Source: Vanilla planifolia
Lineage: Eukaryota > Streptophyta > Magnoliopsida > Asparagales > Orchidaceae
NCBI GenBank assembly: GCA_023846275.1
Contig: CM043868.1
Coordinates: 4,297,153-4,361,152 of the forward strand
Direction: 5' to 3'
DNA: 64,000 nt
In this document: piece by piece, positions 11,520-25,700 of the stretch
Position numbering within the stretch: position 1 is the stretch's first letter
Layout of the letters: each line of letters begins with the position of its first letter
The notes under the pieces: generated by a model
Told to the model about the DNA's origin: nothing
The model's input: only the letters and a program-made list of their open reading frames with translations
Database searches by the model: none
Translations under genes and position numbers: made by a program

Positions 11520-14124
11520 TATTGGTGTATTTGAAATTTAATTATGAAACTCATCAATATTGGTGTATTTAATACTAGTTTTGGGCTATGTATAGATCTA
11601 AACTTAAGAAATTGATGGGTTATGGTGTTTCTCAAAATATGTGTTATATTGCAAGAAGTCTTTGAGCATAAAATTTAGAATAGCCTTGTATGAAAAATTT
11701 ATTAGTATATGATTTAAAAGTTTTGGAGGACTTGGACCTTTTGCTCTTAAATTGTTGTGAAGGATATCTAGAAGAAAGATAGCAAAATAATGCATGAAAA
11801 AATGGAGAAGAATTAGTAAAGGTAGTGCTTGAAAGCTATTGCAAGCAAGGGAATCATCTAGAGAGTTGCAACATAAGCATTGAGGTTATGGGAGAATAAT
11901 CCTAAGAAATGTTCAATCCATTTGTGAGAAGATATTTGATTAGATGCAACGAAAGGAAGAGATAAAGGAAAAAAGAAAAGACTTTGAAAAGGCATCTCAA
12001 AGCCTCCAAGTAAGAAAAAAAGATAACTATGATTGAAGTAGCTTAATTACTAATTATCATGAGATATTACTATGAGATGAGGTATAATGAGATGTGATAT
12101 GAGCATCTTATATGGCATCAATTGATTGTGCATATATCTCAATTTGTTAGATGATTTACTAACATAAAATAAGAAAAAAAATAAAATGTGAAAACTAAAT
12201 AAAAAAGACAAATATTTATTGTAACCCTCATGATCTATATGATCACAAGAAAGAAGAGAATTGAGAAAATGATATGCTTTTTCCTATGAACTTGTTATAT
12301 GGCTAAAAAACTTGATGTGATCACCCCTATTTTTTTTGGAAACATGATAAAGGACAATGATTAAAAAACACCTCACTATCAATAATACCTTATACATGTT
12401 CATGTTAGGTAGAGGTTCATTATAGAAATTGCATCAAACCTCATTCCCATAATTATTAGTACTTCAATGTAAGGTACAATAAGTAAAGACTTGTTCCTAT
12501 TAATACATTGGTACAAGCCATTACTATAAAAGAGAGATGATTTGGTGGCTAATTAGTTCTCAATGTAGTTCCAGAGATTTCATTAATGCCAAAGAAATGT
12601 AATACGATATGAGATTTTATTGAGCGTGAGTACTTATTAGATAGGAAACAAAGGCCAAAATAAAGAAAAATGAGAATGATGAAAAGACAAAAAGTGTAAG
12701 AAGAATGTTTAAGCTTATGCTTGTGTTCTTGTATGATATATAAAAAAATAAAGGAAGGACATATGAGTATTATAAGACATTAGTATTGCATCATGATTAT
12801 ATGCATACTTGGACATGAAGCATACAAGCTATATATATATATATATATATAATGTAAATGTCATGCAATTATATTATTATTTCTGATGTTATTCACATAT
12901 TACATACTATATTTTTGCATTATTTTATTGGGTTGCAGGTAATTATTTGCCAGCTAGTATATTATACTTATTATTGCTTATATTATTGGTGAATAAGCTA
13001 ATATTTAGAAAGTTAGGGTTTTTTGGCTACTTTAGTTAGAGATCTTAAGAGTGAAAAAATATTTTTTAAAGAGCTTTGTGAAGACCTTTTCTTGTGAAAT
13101 ATATTTGTATCTTTGTATCAAAATGTTGTCTAACAATTCTATTACAACTTTAATTTTTGCTTAGCAATTTGAGATTATGTATGATCATCTATTTCAATTG
13201 TTTAGATATTGTAGATTGCGATAATGTAATATTTTCCATCAGCTCCACCCATTTTGAAGTTGTGACATTGAGAGTTTTGTTGCTTGCTCTATATTAATCA
13301 ATATTTTCATATTTTTGAGTATTTTATCAAGTTTATTTATTTGTTTGGTAGGGTTGAGCTTTACAAAATTCTATCTATTTGCTTTCTTAATCAAAATTTG
13401 GACATTATCATCCTCTATTTTCATATATTTTCTCTAATGTTTCATATTATTCTTCTCATAATTCTTCTAAGATTCAAGTAATTTTTCAATAAAAGAAGCA
13501 TAAGTGCAAATTTCAAGTAAAGCCATTATTTTATTGTTCAGTTCAACAACTAAGACATGTATTCATGATTTGAGGAAATGCATCCTTATTTTTTTTCTCA
13601 TTTTAAATTTAGAAAGTTCTCTTCTATATACTTTTTTAGACTAGTATCTCTGACATATTTTCTAATATGGATATAACAAATTTTTTTTGTATACTTCATT
13701 CTGCTTTAGACATGAAAAAGGATCAATTGTTAAAACATTTTGAATGATACCCTTGCAAATCTAATTGAATAGATATAACCCTCTGCCTTGAAACGTTTCG
13801 CAAAAATTTATCCTTCCCTAACTATAGTTTTCCAATTGTTATGTAGACCATCGTACATAAGAATTTCTTAATATTAAGTTAGATGAGTCTAATATCAATT
13901 GTTATATGATGATATTTAATCAATAAAAATTAATACCAAAACTATGTTTAATAAAAAACTTATTTTAACTTGAAAAATTTTGAAGTCCATTTATCCTTTG
14001 TAATAAATCATTAATATGGAGCACATTCATATTAAAATTTATAGTGATGATAATAATAAATCATCAACTAGCCAACTTGCATGCTTGATTATAGGGAAAT
14101 AAGTTAGAAAGAAAAAGAGATATA
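11520..14124. other. Unassigned A+T-rich DNA, with one AT microsatellite
   Basis: This should hold any 3' LTR of element H, but I could not pair it with sequence upstream. At 13,020-13,280 there is T-rich sequence of LTR-like texture without clear ends. A pure AT dinucleotide run lies at 12,830-12,851. Short open frames on both strands (for example 13,284-13,481) show only hydrophobic, A+T-driven composition and no domain. Confidence 0.3.
12830..12851. repeat. (AT)n microsatellite
   Basis: Uninterrupted AT dinucleotide repeat of about 11 units. Confidence 0.95.
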
Positions 14125-16081
14125 TGTTGTATTGTTGATCTCTAGCCATGATACTTTATTTGATGATAACAAACCCTAAATATTTCTAATGAATTTGTTC
14201 GAGTGAAGTTTAGAATTTAGGTAGTCAATACTTGTATTAGTGGGAGAACTAAAAAAAGAAGATACGCAAATGTTAAATCCCACGAAGATCAACTTAGTTG
14301 GAGTGACAAACCACCAAGAGATTTATTTTGAATTTACTTTTAGGTATTTTAATTTTAGTTTTTATTAGAATATTAATCTTGATTGAAATATTTATTATAA
14401 GTCACATAAATTAAATTCAAATTAATCTTAAAATAATATTTAGGTTTCTAATATTTTTTTATCCATCTTCTTTAATTATCTTGAACATCATTTTATCTTA
14501 ATAATATTTTTTTAAATACTTAATTACTTTATTAAAAAATATGTTAACAATATTAATTATTTAATATAAAATTTAATAACAAAAAATAACTTGTTCATAT
14601 AAGCAATTATCATCTCAACCAAATTGGTTACAATAGTGAACTCCTACGGTTCGACTATAACTACTTCTGAATGCTATTTGGTACATAATCAATCCCAAAC
14701 ACTATATTTTGGATTGGTTCATTAATCTCACCTTCGTAAATCAAGCTAAGTATAGGTAGCTAGCTGGTCTCTCGGGTGATTAATTCTCGAACTTAATAAA
14801 GGGCAGCCAACCTAGTTATTCAGCTCCATATAAAAGATACAAAAATCTTTATAAGTAGAAAAAACCATAACAAAAGCACAATGTAGGACTAAAAATGCAA
14901 ACCTTATCTAAACCTTTGAATTGTAGGAGTAATGTGAATAGTTTGATCGCACATTTCACAATCGAACGATCATTGTTCTATCATATTTTTCAAAAGTGAT
15001 AATTCTATTAGCCATCCGATTGCACAATTTTGCGATCATACGTTCCAAATTTTATTTGCTTCAAAAGTTAAATCTTGTTGTTAAAGAATAATTCTGATCT
15101 AATTGCCCAAATTAATTTCATATTTTTAAAGGTGTAAATTCGATTGCATTTGTCTGATTGCTCAGGTTTTGCGATCGAACGATCTCGGAGCATTCTGATC
15201 GAACGGCTCCTATGCAACGACTATTTTAGCAGTTATTTTGAGCCATTGGAGATTTTTTTTATTTATTTCCTAATTAAAATATTACGAAAGTTGCAAAAAT
15301 ATTAACAATTAAAATGGGTGTTTGATAAGTACTTTTAGCCGTTATAAATTGTCTATAAAAAGAAATTTTTTTTATGAAAATGAGTAGAGAAATTTTTATG
15401 TGATCCAAAGAAAATTTTCAAGAAAAACTATTCAAGCCATTAGCAGGTCATTCCCATCATCACTTCCATGTGCTACTGCATCACTGATTCGACAGACTCC
15501 TCAAATTATTTTCCTTCTCAAATCAGTTAAGTTATTAATTTTTCTTGATCCTTAATTCATTTAATTAAGATACTAATACCTCTTTAATAATTTTATAAAG
15601 CATAGAATTTTGGTTGTATTTATTTAGATTTTATATTGTTGAATATTATTTTTCTATTGCCCATTTATTTCTTTTTAAGGTCATAGTAACTTGTCTTCAT
15701 TTATTTAATTGTGAGATCGTAATAGTCTTTCTTTTTGTTATGAGGGCTTAGTCTACCTATTTTTTTGGCAAAAGGCTTATCTTGTGTTTGTGTTTGCCTA
15801 GTTTGTGTCAGGGGTGAACGTAGGCTTATTTTATAAGCAAAACTACCTAAGAATTGATCGTATACATTTTTAATTATTGCTGATTTTTAACTACATGATT
15901 TTTATAAAATTTAATATATTTTAAAATAAAATTAAAGTTTATAGAAAATCACTTTTATATGTTTATTAAACTTTATTAACAATTACTTTAAATATTTTAT
16001 TAAAATATTTTGTAATAAACTAAAATTTTATTCTTAGTAATTCACCCCCCCTCCCCCCCTACTGAACTTCACTTCAATATA
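14120..16081 (+). mobile_element. Solo LTR G2, copia-like, plus orientation, with target duplication
   Basis: The LTR is 14,125-16,076 (1,952 bp). It starts TGTTGTATTGTTGATC and ends ACTTCA. A perfect 5-bp duplication, ATATA, flanks it at 14,120-14,124 and 16,077-16,081. Near its 3' end is a long C run (16,043-16,059) preceded by TAATT, as in SIRE/Maximus-like copia LTRs. It is the plus-strand homologue of the solo LTR at 2,091-3,991. Unlike most of the window it keeps many CpG sites (14,645-14,655, 14,770-14,800, 15,170-15,205), so it is probably a younger insertion. TATA-like stretches occur near 15,350. There is no internal region, so it is a solo LTR. Confidence 0.9.
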
Positions 16082-17410
16082 AAGAGAGAGGAGGTCGTAG
16101 GAAGTAGTCATGAGAGATAAAAGCGCCATTGTTATCAAAGGAGCAAATGCTTATGTTAGAGGAGATGGATTGGTGCTGCATAACATGAAAATCTCAAAGA
16201 GCTTATAATACAAAAGGGCCAAGTTTGTCATCATTTATGGGCCAAATATCATACATGCATCAAAAGAAGATAAGAGATAGAGCCTTATTAAGTTTATTTA
16301 AGTTTTTTAGTTATAATGCATCATTTAGAGAGATAAAGTTTTTTAATTGCCATAGTCAACAATTGTATAATGTTCCTGTTCATGTTATTTTTCTTATTAT
16401 TTTATTAGTTTCTAAGTATATGATGTAAATCTATTTAATATGACAAGTATTGCATTTTATAACTTAATTGAAGTATCATTGTATGAAATGAAGAGTTTTT
16501 CTTTTGTTGTTATGAAATTTGGAAACCTTAATTTTCTTTTTGTGCATAACTACACGGGAAACTTTTTGCAAAATGGAATAGGTTATTTTTTCTTTAGCTA
16601 GGTTGCAAAATGAGGTCATTCCTTGTTTGACCACATCTTGTCATCTATCTATCTCTTATTTCTCATTAGATTTATAAATATCGAACATGTGAACCCTACA
16701 TGTTGACATCCCTTCCCATCTCAATTTCCCAAACAATGTCAAGATCTCCTTATTGACCCTCATTTTATGAAGTTCGCATTCTCACTCTCAATCAGCCCAA
16801 CTCATCTTCTATGACTGCCCATTAAAAAGCCAAGCATTTCCTTCAATCTTCGTTTTAATGCTAATCACCCAACCCCCATGCATTCATGGTTGTTATCAAA
16901 ATTTTGGAGATTCGGTGCTTGCTACCCATGTCTTTGTTGCACATATTGCTTTAACCCATAATTGATCTCTTTATTAAGTTGTTTCACATATTGACTACTA
17001 CTAACTCAACCATTGGCCAAGTTACCAGCTACCACCATCTTTATGTTGGCTAAACTTCCCCTCTCCAATGACATACACCCTATTGTCACATTTTTTGGCA
17101 TCAAATATCCTCACTTCTTCATTAGAAAGGTGTTAAAGTCATCATCGATGAAAAGATCTCGAGAAAAAGAAATTAAGGCAAATGAGATGCCACGAAGCTT
17201 GATAGTGATGAAGGAGATGTTTGAGGGGGAAAGAAAGAATGAAATAGTGAGCAAAGAAGAAAGGAAGAGAGAATGTAAAAGGGATAGAAAAGTGGTGTTG
17301 TTCCTACTCTCATGGTCGCTATCTTGACACGATTATCATTGGATGTTTATAAGCTCATAAGTCTTGAGTGCAAAGAAGTTGTTTTCCCAAAGTTGCATCA
17401 TCATCAGTCA
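16082..17410. other. Unassigned DNA, slightly richer in C on the plus strand
   Basis: The stretch 16,630-17,110 has longer runs of C- and T-rich sequence than the rest of the window. An open frame of 104 codons (17,013-17,327) switches from a hydrophobic first half to a Lys/Glu/Arg-rich second half. I recognise no domain in it. It could be the relic of a gene or an LTR; nothing in the sequence decides. Confidence 0.25.
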
Positions 17411-18740
17411 GTGATCAATGCAAAGAGATGAAAAAGTGATGCATGGAGCATTATAAGCATGATAGAATCATACTGATACAAGCTAAAAAAGTTTCGAAAG
17501 TAATCAACAATTGGAGCTTAAGAAGTGATGATTATGAGATGTCTTTTGTGTAGCAAAGGAAAGACTTTAGAAAGATGTTCTATTGAAGTTGTTGTGGCTT
17601 AAAAAAATGTTGACTCATCAAGCTAAGTTCAAGTATAAATAAAGAAATACTTATCAAGGTCAAGAGTTGCATAGATTGAACCTTAATTTTAATTGATATT
17701 TTACACATGGATGATCTAGATATTTAAGTTTAGTGTTATTTAATAGTTGTTTCCTACTTTTAAGGGGAGTGAATTTCAAGTGTCTTGGCCCTTAAGGTAT
17801 AAAAAGGAACAAAAGAGGTTAGATTGAGCTTTTAAAGGGAGGAATCAATTAGAGTTTAGGTAGTTAAGTGTTTAGAGTCCTTATGGAGATTTGAGGGATT
17901 TGGGAGAGATTTTAGGAACATTTGAGAATTGAAATTCGATTGACTTTAAGGGAGAGATAGTAAGTCTCAATAATGTGTGCACTAGCTATTAGCCAATCCT
18001 CGAGAAGTTTGGGTTTAGAGATTAGCTTCTCAAGGGTAGAACTATGTCTTGAATGGAGTTTTTTTAGGGATATTATTGTCTCAGGTTTTGTTTCTTGAGA
18101 GATATAAAGTTTGATGTAGTGTTTGGCTAGAGGAAAATGTTTGTTGTAAGTGTAAATCAGGTTTTTCTTAATAACGTTGGAGTTTTTTTTTGTGTATTTT
18201 CTTAGCATCTTGTTGGTTGCCTATATTTTGATATTCATAAGATTTTGTTTCTGGTTTGCATTTGATGTTCTTGAATTTAACTTAGAAATGAATCATAGTT
18301 TTGGTACTAAGTGTAGTTCCTATATGAGCGAGAATCATAGTGAGTGCGGTTTGTGATTGTGTATGGCCGTGTTAAGGACTAGTTTGTTAGTTAAGTAGGT
18401 GTCTATTCTAATGTAATAGGTGCCTTTTCTTATGGAGATGATACGACTATGAGAGTCAATGGCATTTATCCTTGTGAACCATTGGCTAACAGGGATAAGT
18501 CAAACTCAAGAAGGAGGTCTCATACCAAGAGATTGTTGTAAAACAAAATTTGGTGATTGCTTGAAGGGAATGAAGATTATGTTTTAAGGGCTCAAATAAA
18601 CAGAAAATAGAATTAAAAAGATATAGGAGGAATAATTCACTAATCAAAGCGAATCCCAAAGATGACCACAAGCTAACCCAAATACATAAGCCTCTATGCT
18701 GAGAAAACAGTAATTTAGAATCGAGTAAAATCTTGTTTTA
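17411..18740 (+). other. Unassigned stretch with LTR-like promoter texture
   Basis: A TATA-box candidate (GGTATAAAAAGG, about 17,797-17,808) is followed by several hundred bases of G/T-rich sequence with repeated GAGA and TTTGTGTATTTT-like blocks. This order of TATA box and T-rich leader is common in plant LTRs (U3-R-U5). I found no matching second copy and no usual primer site, so I leave it unassigned. Minus-strand open frames here (17,912-18,208 and 18,486-18,671) show no domain. Confidence 0.25.
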
Positions 18741-20020
18741 TTCTAACTTTTCTCTCTATTTGCAAAGTGAAGGATTTATTTTAGGTCCTTTAATAGGTTT
18801 TGTTTTGGTAAGGACAAGGTCGATAACATGAATAACAAATATTAATAGAATTTTTGTTGGCCATCTCTTAATGTTGTCTCAAATAAAGGGTTCAATATTT
18901 GTAACATCGTTTATAAATTTTGCAAGCATAACATTTGAAGGATCCATAATAGCAAATAGCTGTTAAGATTGTTGACAAGTTTGGTATCACAATTCTTAGA
19001 AAGATGAAAATGAATAAATCAATAAGAAAACTTATCATTGAGACATGAAAACATTGTTCTCATATCCCTCACAATCAATTTCTTGATACAAAGGACTCTA
19101 AAAAAGTCATGCTAAGTACAATAATACCTCTCATGCAAAGTACACTCTTTGACAAGGCTATTGATATTAGCCCATAAAGTGTATATTATGAAGAAATAGA
19201 ACAAAGTACAAGAAAAAATAGAATAAGATTAAGAATAGGAAGGGAGATAGAGTAAAATTAAGGAAGGAAACAAGATGTGCAGACAATAATCAAGTTTTAA
19301 GTAAATATAATACATAATAAGTCATAGCTCAAATTGCATTGTTTCATTGCACTAAGAAATGTCTTCTTAACTGAGAATATTACAATAATTATCAATTTAT
19401 TAATACAAAATAATAATAAACTAATTTTATAAAATCACATTCTAATCATAAATAAGGACCAATTCAAACCTTCAAACAATTTAAGCTAAACCATGCATAG
19501 AAGCACCACTTTCATTGCAAGAAATAATTTGCAAAATAAATTTAAATAAGCATCTTGAAGATCATTTTTATTTATAACATGGGACTAATCCTACACAAAA
19601 AAAAAATCCCAATTTCTTTTTATTTTTAAAATACCTTTCAACTTTGACATAGTTTCAACATATAGTCAATCATGTTGATTAACTACAATAACTTCAATTT
19701 CTCCTTAAACAAATTTGTTGGACAGTATTAAAATCATCAAAATTGAGAAAAAATTTAATATTTCACAATTTTCTCAAAGTCAGCTTAACACTGTTTGCTT
19801 ATGAAGCTTTTTCAATTTTTTAGAATTAAATTAAGATTTAGACTTATTGCCCTAAATGAACCTCTTGCTTGCTTGTCAAAGACGCATGAATCACAAATCA
19901 ACTCTACAGAAATCAAAAGATATGGGTTTTCAATGAAGGCCAAGAATTCGCCCAATTACTTGAGACCATATTAATGGGCAATAATTTAGATAATTTTAGG
20001 ACAATATTAATAATAGTTTA
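18741..20020. other. Unassigned A+T-rich DNA
   Basis: No coding motif, tandem repeat or LTR end was recognised. Confidence 0.3.
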
Positions 20021-21750
20021 GATTTGATAAAATCTTTTTGTGCCGACGTTTAATGGCAGCAAGCACAATACGCAACCGGCAATATTTTTTATATATTTGT
20101 TTGAATTGGCATATTACGTTTATAATTAATTTTCTGGTTGTTTAACAATTAACGATGGCAGCATCCTTACGCATTCCCTAAGAATTTTATTAAAAATGAT
20201 TAATTAGCTGAGAGTTGACGTGGATGACCAGTGGTGTCATGATAAGTATTATAACCATAAAATGTTTTGAATACGGATATTTGTTTTTAAAACAAATAAA
20301 ATAAGATTTGATTGATTTAATTTGCATTGAACACTAATGAACAAAAAATATTAATAAAATTGCAAAAAATAACAAAAAGAAGTTGTCAAACAAGGCCTAA
20401 TCTAGAAATAATTAGGTCGTTTATTATTGTGTCAATTATTGTTTTTATATTGTGATTAACAATGTTGTGTTTGGTTTGATTATTTTGGACTTATTTATGA
20501 ATGATGTGGTGTTAGTTGATCAACCTTAAATTTAATTCCCTGCGGGTCCCCAATATTATTCATGCACTTTTAACGTTTTGTTATAAATTAACTTTATAAT
20601 ATTCTTGGGTCAATTATTTGAATGTTCTAGACAACTTTTTCAAAAAAGAAAAAACTATGAAAAATGGTAAAATTATTTATATTTTTATTATTATTAAAAT
20701 TTTAAAGATTACAAGAATTGGATAAAAATTGTATCTAATTTTTAAATATTCTAAGAATAGAATATATTTAATTTTACTCTCATAAATTTATTTGATTATT
20801 ATATAATAAATTGGACAAACTGATTATATGAATTAAAGAAGAAAAACTGATCTAACTTGATTTTACAATTTGTAACAAAGATCTATTAAAATATAATAAA
20901 TTTGTCTAATTGTCTATTTTTTTCTTGTCTTTATTTTAATTTTTTCTACAAAATACAGCAAGGTCATAATGAATAATAGTTTGATTAACATATTTAATTT
21001 TTATATTTTTTACTATGGACAAAAGAATGCAAATCTTACAATACCTATAAATAAATTATGAACATTTCTCAATAAAAAATAGTTTTACAATAAAAGAATT
21101 CAAAAAATAGAAGAAGTCAAACAATTTAAAGTCAGAGACACAGAAATTGGATAAATTCACGTATAAGCAAGCATGTCCTTGTGCCATATAAATTATTTTG
21201 TACTGTATGCCAATAATGAAACCAAGCAGGATAGAATATAATGGAGAATTATAACATGTTAAACACTACCAACCCTACAAGAAAGGCATTGCCCTTCTTG
21301 AGGGCAGGCATGGATTGTCATCAGGTTTATCCCTTTCCCTACGAGACCCTTCTCAAGTCATTCGTTCACTTTTTATTAGCGTCCATTTGCAAACTACAAA
21401 TTTCTTTTAGCTTTTTTATATTTTAACGTATCGGTCAAGATCAACGATAAAGGTAGGTATTCCCCATAGTGGAGTTCAACTATTTGGATTTAGCACTCAG
21501 TTTTCTTGGTCTGTGGGGTACATTCACGGTTGAATTATCAGGTTCTGCCCACTGAATGAAATGGCTCACTAGAAAAAAAGTTTACATTTCTGTGGCCACC
21601 ATTTTGTTACTTTATCATTGCTAAATAAAAATCAGGAGAAAATTCCGCATTAGTTAAAACCACTATTTATGTCTTTTATTGGTTTAGTTTGTTGTATTGC
21701 AGCAAGATGTGAAGATTTTGTTAGTTCATTTATCACCTAATTCCTTTTTT
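20021..21750. other. Non-repetitive-looking stretch with retained CpG; possible gene relic
   Basis: Two islands stand out from the transposon background. At 20,035-20,230 several CpG sites survive. At 21,140-21,720 the G+C content rises; a TATA-like CATATAAAT occurs at about 21,186, an ATG opens a 61-codon frame at 21,241, and a pyrimidine tract ending TTGCAG lies at about 21,697, like a splice acceptor. No domain is recognisable on either strand and the open frames are short. It may be a fragment of low-copy DNA or of a pseudogene. Function unknown. Confidence 0.3.
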
Positions 21751-22783
21751 CAAATATTTTGAATATATATGAAGAGTAAGCCAAGCATGCATTAATTAAT
21801 ATTAGAAAGACAACTTTTTATTAAGTAAGCTTATTAATTTGTAATTTTTACTTGTGATAAAACAACAAAAAAAGAATTTGAATATCACAAATTTTGACAT
21901 AATAAACTCATAACAAATAAAGTGTTACAAAATTAACCTTATTCCAAGTGAATGTTTAGGCCATTGTAGATATTATCCAACCACTTCCTAAATCAGGTGG
22001 TCATTGTCAACCTACTACATCAATAATTCTTTCATTTTTACAATGCGAACTAATTCGTATTGATAATTACATCATGCAAATTAGTGTTGTAATTCTTTGT
22101 ATGTCGAAAAGCCTTAGTTTTCTAGAGGCTTTGTTAATAATTGTATCAATGATACTCTTGTTAAATTAATTATTATGAGCCACTTATTATGACAAAAAAA
22201 TTAATGTTTAATCCATAACTCATAAAGCTTGGGAACAATATCTTATTCGTTAATCAATTCTTGATATTTTTTATGGATGGATGTTAGAAATGATAATAAG
22301 ACATATTTAGGTAAGATTGAATAAATTTATGCATATCTTTGTGTATTTACCATTATCTATATTTTACTCATGTGTTTTTCTCTCATTCAGCCTAATTCTC
22401 TTTTAAACAACCCATATTTACTCTAATTCATCCCAACCTATTCAATCAACTTCAAATATTAAATGAACACAAAAGTTTTGAGATGAAGATGCTAAAATAA
22501 AATAATTAGGTCCTAAGAGTTTGTCTAGACTTAGCTATGTGGTGTTGTCCAAGTAACAAAGAATCAAAATTGGTAGTCAAGATGTAAATAAACTTTGTGA
22601 AGAGACATGTGTTCCTTGAGACCTTTAATTATTCTTAGGGATTTCTTTATCTACCTTTAATTTAATTAGGGTGCTAAACTACCACATGGTAATTAAGAAA
22701 GTCTTATGACTAATATTATAGTTCGTGGATAACTTGCATGTGTTCCTTCAAGTATGACATGTCATTTAATGAGTTCAACTTCT
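21751..22783. other. Unassigned A+T-rich DNA, insertion site of element E1
   Basis: No feature was recognised. Its last five bases before the LTR (22,784-22,788) are the TTTAG target duplication of E1. Confidence 0.3.
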
Positions 22784-22788
22784 TTTAG

Positions 22789-25700
22789 TGTTACAACTCA
22801 TTTTTAACTAGCCAAGGTATGTTATATTCCCCTTGAATTTATTAAATTAATAATTCTAATTATTTAAGCTAGCTATTATAAATTAAGCTCATAAAAAGGA
22901 TTATATAAGACAATAGTAAGATAATACTGCACAAAAAGGAAGAAATTTGGTTAAACATTTGATCATAAATATCAAATATGATATTAGATTATCATATAGC
23001 ATGATCAAACAAAAGGAGAACTTAGGCATAGGCATGTATAAGTAGACCTTGATTGTATGAGTACAACTGAATTATTATATAAGTATGATGATGTCATATA
23101 TGTTAATAGTTTAATGTGTTCAATAAGGTAAGGAAGAAGGTTTGATACCAAACAAGTATGATGTTAGCATATTAGATACTATGATCAAATAAGAGAGAGA
23201 ATGAAGTTATGAACAAACCTTGATAAAGTCATCACACGAGGTTAATCATAGTATTGCACATGGGTGCTAGAGTAGAAAAAAGAAATTTAATCAAAATAAT
23301 AAAGTGATAATATAGGTATGAAGTCACTACTTATATTAGTATAATAATAAGATAACACTATGTTGATATATCACTAGTGTGATGTAGAGACATAGAATAA
23401 ACTAAGATTTGTGATTGAGTTGTTCTTAATCCTAGCTATCAAAACTTAGGGGCCCTAGATCTAATTATTGGAAAAAAAATATGATTAGAGGTGATTACAT
23501 TAGGACTAAAAGAATTTGGATTGTTAGATTATCATGTTTTAATCCTAACCATGAAGCCTAAGGGTGAAATTAGGGTTTCTAGCCATATTTCATTTTATGA
23601 CTTGCTAACTAATATAGAGACCTTATCAATCTAACTGAGACACGAAAGGGAAGAAAAACAAGTTTCAAGTAAGAAGAGGAAAGAGAATCTCTAGAGGTGG
23701 ATGAAGAAAAGTCAACTCTTTGTGAAGTTTTTACTTGGATCACAAGATGACCTTTAATATCGTATGATTAAACTTAGCTAATTAGAAGTAATTAATCGAC
23801 TATCTAGCTAAGTAATTGCTTGTGGTTGTTCTAAATTCAAATTATGATTTGAATGATTTCACTCTTCCATGAATCTTAATGACAAATTGATGAAATGTGT
23901 CTTTACTAAGACTTGTTAATATTTTCTAAAAGAACACTTTAACTATCTCTTGATTGATTTCTTTATGAAATTTATTTGAAGTTATGCATGCTAATTTTCT
24001 TTTTACCAAAGGAGTTATTATTAGGTTTTTATTCTTAGATTCTTCCTCATGTTGAGATTCATTGCTAACATGTAATATATGAAGTTTTATGGATTTTGAG
24101 ATGATTTAAATTAACATAATCACCTTACCAAATATTGATATGCTTTTAATGTTTCACAAATTGATGATTTGGTTATGAAGTAATTAAGCAGAATTAAGAG
24201 TCAAATATACATTATAATGGCTTATGATCTTGGTAATGTTTAGGAAAACTCATGAATTGAGAATAGCTTGAAATATATTTTAATTATTCTCTAATGTTCA
24301 TAAGAATATCATAACATAGAAAAATTTATTTCTTGATGAATCATCATGCATTGCTTTAAAGATTTACATGCTTATAGAGATTATTAATTTGGACATGTTG
24401 GGCTTCAACTTGAATAATGGTTTGATGAGAATCCTTAACTTGGCAGATCAATTCTAGCACAATTAAACTTAGTCAAAGACCACCAACATCAGGATAGAAA
24501 CCCAAACTTAGCTAAAACCCAAGGTATTCTTGTGAACAAGCGCTACCATGCCTCAATTTTTCTTCAAAAGCTATCAGCATTGCTTAGTTCAGACATGAAG
24601 AAGAAGTTTGGAACATGAAATGACTTAGGTGATCTTTAATGTAAAAAGAAGTTTTAAGCTTCTAGTGGATGAATCCTAAAACTTTCAATACAGTAAACAG
24701 GTCGAGAAATCAGTCCTAAATCTTGGTTATTTATTTAGATTGCATAAAACTTTATCAATCTATTTAGTTAAAATATTCTCCTAAAATAATCATTGCATAA
24801 GAGAAAATATCTATAAATAAGAGAATTTTTGAATTAAATGGATTGATGCATTTTTATACAATTTAAAGAAAAGTTTTCAAGCCACTACATTCAAGGCATT
24901 AGCATTTTGAGTTCATCATCACTTCCATACACTATGTCCTTCAATCGTCAAACCCTTAAATTTGACTTTCTTCTCAAATAATCTAAGTAATCAATTTTAT
25001 CTATTTCTAATTAATTTAATTAAAATATTTGTGTCTCGTTAATTATTTTGTCAAGAATACATTTTTATTTATATTAACTTTGATTTGATGTCATCAAATA
25101 CTTTTCTTCTATTATAATTTTTATTTCATTATATGGTTGCAGTAGTATATCTCTTTTATTTTATTATTATGAGAGTTTAACATACCAATCCTTTGATAAA
25201 ATGTTTATATTAAATGTTTTATTTTTTACTTAGTTATTGTTTGAGTGGGTGTAGGTTTTAAGTCAAACCATATAAAACTTGTTGGAGTATATTTTTAATT
25301 CTTATTTATTTTTCTATTTCTTTTTTTAATAAAAAGGTATTATTTAAAAAAATAATATATTTTAAATTAAAATTAAAAATTTATACAAAATTAATTTTAG
25401 AGCTTTTTTTAAGTTTATTAAAAATTATTTTAAATTATTTCTTTAAATATTTTTGTAAAAAATATAACTTTTATTTTTAGTAATTCACCCCCCTCTTATT
25501 AAACACTTCATGAACTTAGTATGAATAAGTATAATTCCTTAGAAGAGGTCTAGATTGGTTTAGAATTTGTTTAAGCTTGCATGAATTGAGTGGGGATTAG
25601 CTAGGTGAGGTTATTATTGAATTGATAGCCAATACATGATTTGAGATAAATCTTTAAACATAAACTTTTTATCTTGTTGAAGACTCTTAAGAGACCTATT

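Noticed and set aside
14640..14660. tRNA T-arm (GGTTCGA)
   Set aside because: CGGTTCGACTATAAC lacks a pairing arm and there is no A box or cloverleaf upstream; it lies within a solo LTR.
17013..17327. 104-codon frame as a small basic protein
   Set aside because: Hydrophobic then Lys/Glu/Arg-rich halves reflect local pyrimidine- then purine-rich DNA; no recognisable family and no conservation evidence.
20370..20400. MITE end (reverse of GGCCTTGTTTGACA followed by TAA)
   Set aside because: Only one such terminus was found; no inverted partner or target duplication was seen within 1 kb on the left.
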